Notes: generated by a model not told the origin, from the letters alone. A DNA stretch of 64,000 bases from Pontiella sp964639125 (GCA_964639125.1 CAZWZW010000001.1:1-64000); one strand, 5' to 3'; positions 44,562-53,320 are shown, counted from the stretch's first letter. Translations and numbers: made by a program.

Positions 44562-45711
44562 ACAGACTTCTTCCGATGTAACGCCTTTGTCGGTTCCGCG
44601 CATGTTGTTGATGGGGATTGGCAGTAGCGGTGTACGCGCGGTTGAAAGCATGTGTCGGCGCAATTCCGGACTGGGTGCCGTCGTTGTTGATACGGACTCG
44701 AAAGTACTTCAAACCGTGACGGCGGGGCAGGTTATCCATGTGGGTAATACGGTTACCAATGGCTTGAGTGCCGGCGGTGATGTTGAGCTGGGGCGGCAAT
44801 CGATCGAGAAGGATTCGTCCAGTATTCGGACCTTGTTGCGCAATGTTGACCTGTTGGTGATCGTGGCAGGACTCGGCGGAGGGACGGGATCGGGAGCGGT
44901 TCCGGTGATCACCCGGCTGGCCCGCGAGGCGGGGTCTTTGGTGCTTTGTATGGCCTCCCTCCCATTCAATTTTGAGGGCAAGAAAACCGCAAAAGTGGCT
45001 GACGAAGCACTGAAACGGATCCGCACACATGCCGATGCCATCATCCGTATCCCCAACGAGATGCTGTTGGTGCGTTCCGATACGGATATTCCGGCAGAGC
45101 AGGCTTTTTCCCGTAGCCATCACCTGATGGCCGACGGCATTTTTTCGCTGTGGCGATTGCTGTCGACCACGGGCATTTCCGGTCTTGATTTTGCCTCGGT
45201 CCATACGATGCTTCGCAACTGCGATGGTTTTTGCCATTTCGCGAGCGCAGAAGGATCCGGAACGGATCGGGCTGCGATCGTGGCGGAGGGCCTGCTTTCG
45301 CATCGGTTGCTCAACAACGGCAAGGTCCTCGGGAAATCGGCGGGTATTATTGTTGGTTTGACCGGCGGGCACGATCTGATGCTGAGCGAGATCGAGGCCA
45401 TCATGAATCGGGTTCAAGAGAACCTTCCCGATGAAGTCTGGGTGCAGCTCGGGGTAGCTGTTGATCCGTCGTTTGACGGATGCCTGTCCGCCATGGTGCT
45501 GGTGGCCGAGCACTGGCGGGAGCCGCTGGTGGACAGTGCCAACCGGCAGATGGGACTGACGTTCAGCCGTAGACTGTCGCAAGAGCAAGGGGAGCTTCCT
45601 CTTGAAGCTACAGGGAAAGGCCGGTTTACCCACCTCGATCCCACGATTCACGAAAATCAGGATCTGGATGTTCCAACCTATATTCGCCGCGATATCAAAC
45701 TGCCGCGCTAA
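44554..45711 (+). CDS. ftsZ: Divergent cell division GTPase FtsZ
   Basis: 385 aa. The tubulin/FtsZ signature GLGGGTGSGA (G108-G114), LPFNFEGKKTAKVADEALK, the IPNEMLL segment, and a C-terminal LDVPTYIRR peptide (binding FtsA/ZipA-type partners) identify it. Unusually, loop T1, normally GGGGGN, reads GIGSSGVRA. The T7 loop GLDFASV keeps one Asp (D212) but replaces the Asn and second Asp of E. coli (N207, D212) with Gly210 and Ser215. Spacing is otherwise canonical. GTP hydrolysis may be weakened. Located after ftsQ and ftsA, as expected. Confidence 0.9.
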   Translation: MREQTSSDVTPLSVPRMLLMGIGSSGVRAVESMCRRNSGLGAVVVDTDSKVLQTVTAGQVIHVGNTVTNGLSAGGDVELGRQSIEKDSSSIRTLLRNVDLLVIVAGLGGGTGSGAVPVITRLAREAGSLVLCMASLPFNFEGKKTAKVADEALKRIRTHADAIIRIPNEMLLVRSDTDIPAEQAFSRSHHLMADGIFSLWRLLSTTGISGLDFASVHTMLRNCDGFCHFASAEGSGTDRAAIVAEGLLSHRLLNNGKVLGKSAGIIVGLTGGHDLMLSEIEAIMNRVQENLPDEVWVQLGVAVDPSFDGCLSAMVLVAEHWREPLVDSANRQMGLTFSRRLSQEQGELPLEATGKGRFTHLDPTIHENQDLDVPTYIRRDIKLPR

Positions 45712-45713
45712 CG

Positions 45714-46337
45714 CTACTGCATGAAAAAATTGGTGATGCGTTCGATGCCAATGGTGGTGTCGGGGCCATGTCCCGGATAAACGCGGATTTCATCGGGTAG
45801 CTGTTTAAGCTTGTTGAGCGATTCCTTGAGCTGGCGCGCATCTCCGCCGGGCAGGTCGGTCCGGCCACACGACCCCTTGAAAAGCGTGTCGCCGGAAACC
45901 ATGATTCCGGATTCGGGGAAAAGCAGACAGCACGAACCGGGGGTGTGGCCCGGGGTTTCCAAACATTGAAAATGCATGTCGGCAAAATTCCAGTCCTTTT
46001 CCGTTTCCAGTGGAAGGATCGGGGCGCTGCCGGGACGTTTGGGGACCGGATAGTAGGGTGCAATCTGGTTTCGGCGGTCAAAAGCCCACTTCAAATCCTT
46101 CGAGTGCATAGCAATGGGGGCGGGGTGTTTTACATGCAGTTGCGCCAGCGCATTAATATGGTCGGCGTGCCCGTGCGTACAGATATAGGCGGAGACGCTC
46201 AGGCCGTTCTCGGTCAGTACTTGGCTGATCCTGTCGGCGTCGTAGCCCGGATCAAAGACGATGGCCTGCTTTTCTGTGTTCCAGACGAGGTAGCAGATTT
46301 CCTCAAAGGCCCCGGTAGGAATCGATTCAATGTTCAT
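45714..46337 (-). CDS. Metallo-beta-lactamase-fold hydrolase (GloB-like)
   Basis: 207 aa. Metal motif ICTHGHADHINALAQ (HxHxDH), later LETPGHTPGSCCLLF, SGDTLFKGSCGRTDLPGG and YPGHGPDTTIGIE. This order and length fit the hydroxyacylglutathione-hydrolase-like group of short MBL hydrolases. The classical glyoxalase II C-terminal glutathione-binding helix region is missing, so thioester specificity is unclear. Convergent with ftsZ; likely co-transcribed with gspM upstream (9 bp gap). Confidence 0.85.
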   Translation of the reverse strand: MNIESIPTGAFEEICYLVWNTEKQAIVFDPGYDADRISQVLTENGLSVSAYICTHGHADHINALAQLHVKHPAPIAMHSKDLKWAFDRRNQIAPYYPVPKRPGSAPILPLETEKDWNFADMHFQCLETPGHTPGSCCLLFPESGIMVSGDTLFKGSCGRTDLPGGDARQLKESLNKLKQLPDEIRVYPGHGPDTTIGIERITNFFMQ

Positions 46338-46346
46338 GTGCGAGGA

Positions 46347-46898
46347 TTATTTTTTTTTCTTGTTGGCCGAGGCCTTGCGGGTATAGGCGCAGTGGATAAC
46401 CATGTTGCCTTTGAGCTTGCCCGTGTTTTTCCCGACCGGTTGCACGTTGAGGGTGCGGACGTCGTAGCGGACGCCCTGTTGTTGCAGATCGGCGAGAAAG
46501 CCAACCATGGCTTTGAGCTTGCCTTCCCATGTGCAGTTAATGCCCAACTCAAAAAGATCTCCGGTCGGTTTCTCGTTAAAGGGTTGGCTTCGGGTGATAT
46601 CAAGGCCGTGTTTGTGCGAAATGGATTTGATCGTTTTCATCAGCTCCGGAGACACGGAACGCTGTTTGGTGCCGAATACCCGAAGTTCTTTCTGTAGCGC
46701 GTCAAGTTCGCCCTTCCAGCTGTCCTGACGCTTGATGGCGGTTTCGTGCAGTCTGATTTGCTGTTCGAGGTTTTCAATCTCGGTTTGCATGGCTTTCCAT
46801 TCATCCGTCTTGCGGTCGACGAGATACCAGGTGGTGCCAATGAGCAGGCAGCCAATCGTTGCAACGCCGAGGATCATTTCCCGTTGAGAAATCTTCAT
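46347..46898 (-). CDS. gspM: Type II secretion GspM/PilO-like assembly protein
   Basis: 183 aa. An N-terminal membrane helix (MILGVATIGCLLIGTTWYLV) follows a short cytoplasmic tip. A coiled coil (residues ~33-70) precedes a small ferredoxin-like periplasmic domain (DLFELGINCTWEGKLKAMVG). This is the GspM/PilO layout. It overlaps the GspL-like gene by 4 bp and is last in the gspI-J-K-L-M order. It would sit in the inner-membrane platform of the secretion system. Confidence 0.75.
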   Translation of the reverse strand: MKISQREMILGVATIGCLLIGTTWYLVDRKTDEWKAMQTEIENLEQQIRLHETAIKRQDSWKGELDALQKELRVFGTKQRSVSPELMKTIKSISHKHGLDITRSQPFNEKPTGDLFELGINCTWEGKLKAMVGFLADLQQQGVRYDVRTLNVQPVGKNTGKLKGNMVIHCAYTRKASANKKKK

Positions 46899-48286
46899 TT
46901 GGTTTCCTTCTCCGAGGGCAGGACGAGGGTGACGGAAAAAATAGTGCGCCGGGAGCCTTTAGTCGTCTTTGTGGTTCTCGACTCGTCTTTTAGTCGTTCA
47001 AACAATGGAGAGTCGCTCAGGGTGATGAAAAAGTTGCCTACAATGTCATCGTCGCTGGCCGTGCCACGCAGGGTTACTCCTTTGCCTTTGATATATTTGA
47101 AGGAGACCAGTTCAATGTCGCCGATTGGAAGCAACTGCGTGATCTCGCGCAGGCATTCGAGCGAGGAATCGGTGCGGTCGGTGTAGGCCTTGAGAGCCTT
47201 GAGCTTGTCCCGGTTTTCAAGCGCCTTGTTGGCAAGCGGGGCAATTTGATTGGCGCGTTCCTGTGTGTTGGCCAATCGGGTGGCGCGTACTTTGTAGATG
47301 CTGAAGAAGGTAATTAGAACGACGAGCCAGACGGTAGCAATTATTCCTGTGGTCCGGAAAAACCGTCGCTGAAGCGCCTTTCGTTTTTGAAGCTCAATCC
47401 ATTCGCTAGGAATCAATTCAATGTGGAACTCACCGGCCAGCGAACGGCGGACAATCCCTTCGGAAAGCGGCGGGAGGGTCGTTAGATCATGATGAAGGAT
47501 CTCGAGCCCTGTTTTTTTTGCCAACTCGTCGCATAATGATGCAGAATCGGTTCCGCCGTTCCAAAGCTGGATGGAGGCGGGTGCGGGCAGGTCATATTCT
47601 GCATCGAGCATCATCAGCGTATAGCTGAGTTCGGTGGTTAGTTCGTCCAATATGTTCGGTGCATCAAAATCGGCATGCAACGAGCGGAAGGCAATGGGTT
47701 GCCCGGTCAGCAGTACGGCCAGGGTCACTTCAATCTGATCGTCGATGATCAAGATTTCGCAGCCTTCGTTGGCAATGAGCTCCTGCTCATTCAGCAGCTG
47801 CAGCCAGCCGAGTACGCGCGCATCGATGCTGTGTATGTTTACGCCCCTCTTTTCAAAGGCTTCGCCGATTTCGTCGATGCAACTCCGTTTTGCGGCCGCC
47901 ATCAATACCCAGGCGGATTCGTCGGTCTGGTTTAGGATTTCGTGGGATATGGCCAGCTGATCGGTGGGGAAGGGGGACACTTTGTCGATCTGGAACCCCA
48001 CCATCTCGGCAATCTCGGACGGGTCGGGGGTCGGGAATTCCATGGTGCGCATCAGGAGTTCGGAAGTGCGCAACGAAAGTGTAATGACCCCCTCCAGTTT
48101 TTCCGCTATCTCTTCGGGAAGTTGTTTCAGGTCGAGTTGCTCGCCTTCACCTTCATGATGGATTAAGGGGAGCTCGCCCTGATGGACAAGCTCAGTGCTT
48201 TCATCCTGCTTGATTTTCAAGCAGGTCCATTCAATGCCCTTAGCTGTGCGGCAGGCTGCTGTGATGATCTTATCGCGTATTTGCAT
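46895..48286 (-). CDS. gspL: Type II secretion GspL-like protein (PilM- and PilN-like halves)
   Basis: 463 aa. The N-terminal ~300 residues are an actin-like cytoplasmic domain (GVITLSLRTSELLMRTMEF, PTDQLAISHEIL), as in PilM/GspL. One membrane helix follows (IIATVWLVVLITFFSIYKV, about residues 315-335), then a coiled region and a PilN/GspL-like ferredoxin-fold domain (GDIELVSFKYIKGKGVTLRG). So PilM and PilN functions are in one chain, as in GspL. It overlaps gspK by 17 bp. Confidence 0.8.
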   Translation of the reverse strand: MQIRDKIITAACRTAKGIEWTCLKIKQDESTELVHQGELPLIHHEGEGEQLDLKQLPEEIAEKLEGVITLSLRTSELLMRTMEFPTPDPSEIAEMVGFQIDKVSPFPTDQLAISHEILNQTDESAWVLMAAAKRSCIDEIGEAFEKRGVNIHSIDARVLGWLQLLNEQELIANEGCEILIIDDQIEVTLAVLLTGQPIAFRSLHADFDAPNILDELTTELSYTLMMLDAEYDLPAPASIQLWNGGTDSASLCDELAKKTGLEILHHDLTTLPPLSEGIVRRSLAGEFHIELIPSEWIELQKRKALQRRFFRTTGIIATVWLVVLITFFSIYKVRATRLANTQERANQIAPLANKALENRDKLKALKAYTDRTDSSLECLREITQLLPIGDIELVSFKYIKGKGVTLRGTASDDDIVGNFFITLSDSPLFERLKDESRTTKTTKGSRRTIFSVTLVLPSEKETK

Positions 48287-49286
48287 CTTTTTTGACCGGT
48301 CCCTCGTTCCAATAGACCACCAAGGAGTCTTTTTGCCTTAGCAGAAAGATACACTCGATTTGGTATTGGGTGCCGAATATGTCACCCACAGAAGTTACCT
48401 TCACATAATTACTTTGCAATTTAAATTTGTTGGGATCAGCTCCGACATCGGCCAGATTCTTGATTCCATCATCAAGGGTCCCTCCTTGTCCGTCGAGCCC
48501 CAATCGTGCATCAAGCACGCCTTCGAGCTCCCAGTCCTCGTATTCTGCATAGCTCAGCATCAGGTTGGTACTCGCCGTATTCAAGTTGACTTTTCCATCG
48601 CCCCAGACCGAAAGGAGGTCGCCAATTCCGTATATTTCATCGCTGTCTTCATCAGCGGCCTTGCCGTAGAGAATGTCCGGTCCCCATCCTTTGACCAGCA
48701 GCAATTCCTCAACGCTGTCAAGTGGCCCGTTTTTAACAGGGTATCCTTGTTCTTCATAAAAAGGGTCGTCGGATTCCGCGCCATTCAACTGATGGAGGTC
48801 GCCCTCGTCTTTCCAGTCTTCGAGGCAGTCGATCATCGTATCCCACTCCGTAGAGGGCACATTTGCGAATTCAAAGATATCGAGCCATTGCTCGCGTGTA
48901 AGCAGGTTGACGTTGCGCCCGGCTTCGGCCGATTCGATCGTAACGGAAAAGGAGCCGTCGCCCATTTGGATTTCCGAGGTGGTGGAGAGGCCGCGTTTAA
49001 TGTACAGCGCGGCTTGCATAAAGCCATCCTTGTCCTCGTCCATATCTTCAATTTCAAGCTCCTTTGCCTCGTTTTGCTTATCCAGGAGCGCCTGGGCATA
49101 TTCAATTCCAGAATGTGCGAGCATCTCGGCGTGGAACTTCTTGCGCTTGTACGAAACCAGCATGGATTCCAGCTTAACTTCGAAGGCGAACGAACCCACG
49201 ATCAGCGAAAGAATAATCAGCACCCAAAGCGCCACCAGTAGAGCGGCCCCTTCTTTGGATTTGAAGATGGTTCTTCGTGTTGTCAT
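48270..49286 (-). CDS. gspK: Type II secretion minor pseudopilin GspK
   Basis: 338 aa. The N-terminal pilin helix follows a basic leader: KEGAALLVALWVLIILSLIV, with a prepilin-peptidase-like Gly before Ala-Ala. The large C-terminal domain has SAM-like helical repeats (NVNLLTREQWLDIFEF, GKVNLNTAS), typical of GspK at the pseudopilus tip, where it forms a complex with GspI and GspJ. Full-length. Confidence 0.85.
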   Translation of the reverse strand: MTTRRTIFKSKEGAALLVALWVLIILSLIVGSFAFEVKLESMLVSYKRKKFHAEMLAHSGIEYAQALLDKQNEAKELEIEDMDEDKDGFMQAALYIKRGLSTTSEIQMGDGSFSVTIESAEAGRNVNLLTREQWLDIFEFANVPSTEWDTMIDCLEDWKDEGDLHQLNGAESDDPFYEEQGYPVKNGPLDSVEELLLVKGWGPDILYGKAADEDSDEIYGIGDLLSVWGDGKVNLNTASTNLMLSYAEYEDWELEGVLDARLGLDGQGGTLDDGIKNLADVGADPNKFKLQSNYVKVTSVGDIFGTQYQIECIFLLRQKDSLVVYWNEGPVKKDANTR

Positions 49287-49292
49287 GGAATT

Positions 49293-50162
49293 TTACCTGC
49301 CGCCCCCCAGGGGCGGGGTTCCGCCGGCCCCTCCGGATCTGCCAGCCCCTCCGGATCTGCCAGTCTTTCCGGATCCGCCAGTCCTTCCGGATCCGCCAGT
49401 CCTTCCGGATCCGCCTGCTCCACCGCCCCGATTAGCGGAAGCGCCGCTCTGATTTGCTCCGCCGCTTGGGCCTGTGAGCTTGGCTTCCTGCGAGGGGGCC
49501 ACGGGAATATCCAGTACACGAACAAACTCCATCGGCTCTTCATCCGGGTCTTCCGATGCCACAAAAACACGAAGAAGGACTCGCTCGGGAACGGCATTCT
49601 CTTTTTCCCAATCATCGGTCCAATCTTCCGTCTCCTCATCCCAGATGAGAATTTCCAGACCCTGTACGGATCGGGTCACCAGCAGCGGCTCTTCGTCGTA
49701 CTCTTCCTCCACTTCGTCGTCGTTGGCGACGGCGGGCATGGCGGATGCAAACAAGGCGGGGTCGCCATAGTCGTCATCATCGATAAAGATTCTAAGCCGA
49801 TGAGGCCCTTTTTCAAAGGGCGATCCGGCAGGCATAAATGCGCTGCTGGCGGTCACAAAGCTGATGGAGTCGGTTGGAAGCCCCCTTGTGGTATCCTTCT
49901 CGATTTCGAAGGCATAATTTTTGCGCGGATTGAAAAAGTAGATCGTTGAGTTGATCGCGGCGGCCAGCTGCGCCATTGCAAAGTCACCATGCTTGATGCC
50001 CTCGACCACTTCGGTTCCCCGCTTCCAGCCGCGGATGGTGGCGGTGAACGCCTCGAAGGCAATCGACATTGCAATCGTCAGGAGCACCATCGCCACCATC
50101 AGCTCCAGCAGGGTGAAGCCGCAGCGATCTCTCAGGTTCTGGTTTTCAGTCTCACGTTTCAC
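49293..50162 (-). CDS. gspJ: Type II secretion minor pseudopilin GspJ-like, with Gly-rich tail
   Basis: 289 aa. Class III leader CGFTLLELMVAMVLLTIAM (Phe after the Gly, Glu at +5) followed by a beta-rich pseudopilin domain. From residue ~235 the chain becomes a Gly/Ser/Arg/Thr repeat (GGSGRT and GRSGGA hexads) encoded by an 18-bp tandem DNA repeat (49332-49421). The tail is not part of known GspJ proteins and is likely disordered. Upstream of gspK by 6 bp. Confidence 0.78.
   Translation of the reverse strand: MKRETENQNLRDRCGFTLLELMVAMVLLTIAMSIAFEAFTATIRGWKRGTEVVEGIKHGDFAMAQLAAAINSTIYFFNPRKNYAFEIEKDTTRGLPTDSISFVTASSAFMPAGSPFEKGPHRLRIFIDDDDYGDPALFASAMPAVANDDEVEEEYDEEPLLVTRSVQGLEILIWDEETEDWTDDWEKENAVPERVLLRVFVASEDPDEEPMEFVRVLDIPVAPSQEAKLTGPSGGANQSGASANRGGGAGGSGRTGGSGRTGGSGKTGRSGGAGRSGGAGGTPPLGGGR
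49332..49421. repeat. 18-bp tandem repeat (five units) inside gspJ
   Basis: Units begin at 49332, 49350, 49368, 49386 and 49404; each starts TCCGGAT(C/T). They encode hexapeptide Gly-rich repeats in frame on the minus strand. A whole-unit change would alter protein length without frameshift. Confidence 0.85.
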
Positions 50163-50165
50163 GTT

Positions 50166-50576
50166 TTAAAACTCTTTCGTCACGCTTTCGGCATTGGGCG
50201 CATACTTGTAGGAAAGGACTTCTTCAAAGGTATCGCGGCCGCGTTCCGACCATTGAACCCGGGTTGTGACCAAAAACAGTCCCGGTCGTTCCTCTTCATC
50301 GACCATCAAAATTTCCCGATTCCAGAGATAACCTTCCGTATCTTCAAAATCACCGGAATCAGCGGATTCCTCAATAGTTTTCTTGTCGATCGGGTTTTCA
50401 ACGTCGACCCGGCGGATCAGTGCACGGGCGACTTCCCGGTTGCGCGCCGTGCGCACAACGGAGAGGCAACGCGCCATGGCCATCATCATGGATGATACCC
50501 CGACGCTCAGGATGACCAGGGCAATGAGAACCTCAATGAGCGTCATACCCCTTTTAAATGCGAATGGCTTTTCCAT
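50166..50576 (-). CDS. gspI: Type II secretion minor pseudopilin GspI
   Basis: 136 aa. Prepilin motif RGMTLIEVLIALVILSVGVS (cleavage after Gly, Met at +1, Glu at +5) and a short C-terminal domain as in GspI. It is first in a tight minus-strand operon gspI-J-K-L-M and divergent from the YdjM-like gene. Core components (gspD, E, F, G) must be elsewhere in the genome. Confidence 0.8.
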   Translation of the reverse strand: MEKPFAFKRGMTLIEVLIALVILSVGVSSMMMAMARCLSVVRTARNREVARALIRRVDVENPIDKKTIEESADSGDFEDTEGYLWNREILMVDEEERPGLFLVTTRVQWSERGRDTFEEVLSYKYAPNAESVTKEF

Positions 50577-50702
50577 AGTTGCAAACAGATGTTCCCAATT
50601 TGTGTCCGTGAAATAAAGACAAACATACCCTGCTTTTTATTGCTGGCGAAAAGGCTTATTTTTCGGCATTTTCTCCGGATAGTCAGATGAGGCGTTCATG
50701 TA

Positions 50703-51698
50703 ATGAAAGGTATATCCCATTTTATCTCCGGTGTGGCGCTGGCTTCCTGCTGTCCATGGACGGTTGATGCCGCACTCAACGGCAATCCTTCCTATTTTAT
50801 TCTCGGTGCGATTTTCGGCCTTTTGCCCGACACCATCGACTTTAAGTTCTATCGCTTCTTTTATCACTATGACCAAATCATCACGCCCGACCCATCTAAT
50901 CCAGATCCGCAGGCCATGGCCGATCAGCTTGCTGAGGCGGTGGATGCGGCGCTAACGAACGATGGCATATACCGGCTGAAGGTTAACACCCTGCAACTGT
51001 CGGCCGACCAATGGCGCCAGTTTAAAATCCGTTTTGATACGAAGCGGCAGGCGGTCGAGGTTCAACTTGGGCCCATCGTCACAACCGGGCAGATACCTGT
51101 GCCCGGAACGCTTCCGAAAAATATGCCCTTAGGCTGCAAAAAACTTTCTATTCCCATCAATAAAACCTACGAAGCCGTTACGACCGTCGATATTTTCGAC
51201 GGACCCGCCTTCGGCCTTGAAAAAGATGCTGACGGGCGGTTAACCGTTCATTTTTTGCCGTGGCACCGCAACTGGACGCATAGTCTGGTGGTTGCCGGTG
51301 CCCTGGCCGGTGCGGTTGTACTCGTTGCCGGCTGGCGGGCCGGTCTGGTGGCCTTCGGCGCATCCGCCGTCCATATTCTGGAAGATCAGTTGGGTTTTAT
51401 GGGGTCCAACCTGTTTGCGCCGTTTACCTGCAAGCGGGTGAAAGGACTCTGCTGGATGCGCTCCGGCGACGCACTGCCCAACTTTGCAACGGTTTGGTTC
51501 TGCTGCCTGCTCATCTTTTGGAACTGCTACCGCGCCATGCCCGACCCGCTGTACCACTTCGGATTTCTCCGGCTCATGCTCTATGGCGGAATCATCCCGC
51601 TCGGCATATTCGGTTTGCTGCACCTTCTGCTTTCAGGAAAATCAAGCTGGCGAGAGCCAATCGATACCTCAACCGAGTGGGGCGAAGACCGTGCTTGA
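50703..51698 (+). CDS. YdjM/LexA-binding-like metal-dependent membrane hydrolase family protein
   Basis: 331 aa. N-terminal KGISHFISGVALASC, then YFILGAIFGLLPDTIDFKFY, and later FLPWHRNWTHSLVVAGALAG and VHILEDQLGFMGSN. The His/Asp-rich motifs next to membrane helices are those of the YdjM (DUF457) family. A ~120-residue soluble insertion (residues ~60-180) separates helices 2 and 3. It sits in the inner membrane; activity unknown. Confidence 0.75.
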   Translation: MKGISHFISGVALASCCPWTVDAALNGNPSYFILGAIFGLLPDTIDFKFYRFFYHYDQIITPDPSNPDPQAMADQLAEAVDAALTNDGIYRLKVNTLQLSADQWRQFKIRFDTKRQAVEVQLGPIVTTGQIPVPGTLPKNMPLGCKKLSIPINKTYEAVTTVDIFDGPAFGLEKDADGRLTVHFLPWHRNWTHSLVVAGALAGAVVLVAGWRAGLVAFGASAVHILEDQLGFMGSNLFAPFTCKRVKGLCWMRSGDALPNFATVWFCCLLIFWNCYRAMPDPLYHFGFLRLMLYGGIIPLGIFGLLHLLLSGKSSWREPIDTSTEWGEDRA

Positions 51699-51764
51699 GG
51701 CGATTGCTTTCAAGTATGTGGGGCAGACTTTCGCTATCGCTACCCATGACCGTCTGGATTGGTA

Positions 51765-51793
51765 TTGAAAAATCGGCAAACTGCCGGTAATTT
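51765..51793 (+). promoter_or_regulatory. Putative promoter of tRNA-Gly
   Basis: TTGAAA (51765-51770) and TAATTT (51788-51793) are 17 bases apart, ending 17 bases before the tRNA 5' end. Confidence 0.55.
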
Positions 51794-51810
51794 CTTTTAT
51801 CTATGCAAGA

Positions 51811-51885
<75 letters not shown>

Positions 51886-51982
51886 ATTTCCCTTTTTGCC
51901 ATCCTCGCTGGGGCGAGAGGTGCATATTGAAAAGAAATAATCCTGTAATCTGTCCGCAAAAAACAGTTTTATACGGCCACCT

Positions 51983-52969
51983 ATGAACAACGACATCATT
52001 ACACCCGACATTGAGTTTGAGCAAAAGCTGCGGCCATCGCGCTTTGAGGATTTTACCGGACAGGATAAAATCAGGGAGCGGCTGGAGCTTTTCGTGGAGG
52101 CAGCACGGCAGCGCGACGATGTGCTGGACCATGTATTGCTGTCGGGGCCTCCGGGGCTGGGGAAAACCACGCTATCCTACATCATCGCCAATGCGATGGA
52201 TGTAAACATTAAGTGCACCTCCGGTCCGGTAATCGATAAGCCAGCCGATCTGGCGGGACTGCTGACGGGGCTGGAGCGCGGCGATGTGTTGTTCATCGAT
52301 GAAATCCACCGCATGCAGCGCTCGGTGGAGGAATACCTCTATTCCGCGATGGAGGACTTTGTGATTGATATCATTATCGATCAGGGTCCCAACGCTCGCT
52401 CGGTGCGGTTGAATATCCCCCCCTTTACCCTGATTGGGGCCACCACGCGTAGCGGCATGCTTTCCGCTCCGATGCGCTCACGCTTCGGCCTGGTCAACCG
52501 GCTCGACTACTATGATGCCCAAACGCTGACTCTGATTGTTAAGCGTTCGGCGCAGATCCTTGGTGTTGAGATCGACGAAGAGGGGGCACTTGAAATTGCT
52601 TCACGTTCCCGCGGAACACCACGTATTGCGAACAATCTTCTACGTCGTGCGCGCGACTATGCACAGGTGAAGGCCGATAACCGCATTACCCGTGAGTTGG
52701 CGGATCAGGCGCTGAATCTGCTCGATATTGACGGCGACGGGCTGGAGGAGATGGATAAACGCATTCTTTCCTGCATCATCGATAAGTTTGGTGGCGGCCC
52801 GGTCGGCCTGAACTCCATGTCGGTCTCGGTCGGCGAAGAGGCCGACACGATCGAGGAGGTGTATGAGCCCTACCTGATTCAGGAGGGCTATCTCCAGCGG
52901 ACACCGCAGGGCCGTGTGGCCACGGCGCTGGCCTATCGAAAGTTTGGCCTGGTGCCGCCGGAAAAGTAG
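51983..52969 (+). CDS. ruvB: Holliday junction branch-migration helicase RuvB
   Basis: 328 aa, normal size. FEQKLRPSRFEDFTGQDKIR, Walker A GPPGLGKTT, Walker B DVLFIDEIHRM, sensor 1 TLIGATTRSGML and RFGLV, and the C-terminal winged helix (SVGEEADTIEEVYEPYL). It forms hexameric rings flanking RuvA at Holliday junctions. RuvA and RuvC are not adjacent. A REP-like repeat follows its stop. Confidence 0.96.
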   Translation: MNNDIITPDIEFEQKLRPSRFEDFTGQDKIRERLELFVEAARQRDDVLDHVLLSGPPGLGKTTLSYIIANAMDVNIKCTSGPVIDKPADLAGLLTGLERGDVLFIDEIHRMQRSVEEYLYSAMEDFVIDIIIDQGPNARSVRLNIPPFTLIGATTRSGMLSAPMRSRFGLVNRLDYYDAQTLTLIVKRSAQILGVEIDEEGALEIASRSRGTPRIANNLLRRARDYAQVKADNRITRELADQALNLLDIDGDGLEEMDKRILSCIIDKFGGGPVGLNSMSVSVGEEADTIEEVYEPYLIQEGYLQRTPQGRVATALAYRKFGLVPPEK

Positions 52970-52970
52970 C

Positions 52971-53032
52971 TGTAGGCGGGATCGGTGATCCCGCTCCACA
53001 TGATCCGGGGTCGGCGACCCGCCCCGGCTACA
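52971..53032. repeat. GTAG...CTAC double-hairpin repeat (REP/BIME-like)
   Basis: TGTAG (52971-52975) and CTACA (53028-53032) bracket two hairpins: GCGGGATC-ggt-GATCCCGC (52976-52994) and the GGGTC-ggc-GACCC core (53008-53020) within CCGG..CCGG. It lies between convergent ruvB and ppiC genes. Structure matches inverted pairs of REP sequences that begin with GTAG. Confidence 0.75.
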
Positions 53033-53038
53033 CTATCC

Positions 53039-53320
53039 TTAGTCTGTGCGGTGGGTCACTTCCACGAGGTGGAAGCCAAACTGGGTCTTCACCGGACCCT
53101 GAACTTCGCCGACCGGCGCGCTGAAGACCACGTCATCGAATTCCTTTACCATCTGGCCGGGGCCGAAGGTGCCAAGTGCGCCGCCTTCTGCGCCTGACGG
53201 GCATTTGGAATGAGCTTTTGCCAGTTCTGCAAAATCAGCGCCGTCTTCAATCTGCTTTTTCAGATCTTCACAATCGGCTTCGGTGGCCACTAAAATATGT
53301 CGTGCTGCTGCGGATGCCAT
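53039..53320 (-). CDS. Small parvulin-type peptidylprolyl isomerase
   Basis: 93 aa, one PpiC-like rotamase domain and nothing else. AARHILVATEADCEDLKKQI, HSKCPSGAEGGALGTFGPGQ and TQFGFHLVEV are parvulin blocks, with the two active-site His. It lacks a signal peptide, so it works in the cytoplasm as a prolyl isomerase/chaperone like E. coli PpiC. Monocistronic by appearance. Confidence 0.92.
   Translation of the reverse strand: MASAAARHILVATEADCEDLKKQIEDGADFAELAKAHSKCPSGAEGGALGTFGPGQMVKEFDDVVFSAPVGEVQGPVKTQFGFHLVEVTHRTD

Noticed and set aside
44554..45711. FtsZ gene considered as bacterial tubulin (BtubA/B)
   Set aside because: Gene order with ftsQ/ftsA and the C-terminal FtsZ peptide fit FtsZ; length of 385 aa and NFEGKK segment also.
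49332..49421. Tandem repeat considered as a CRISPR array
   Set aside because: Units are 18 bases, contiguous without spacers, and translate in frame within gspJ.
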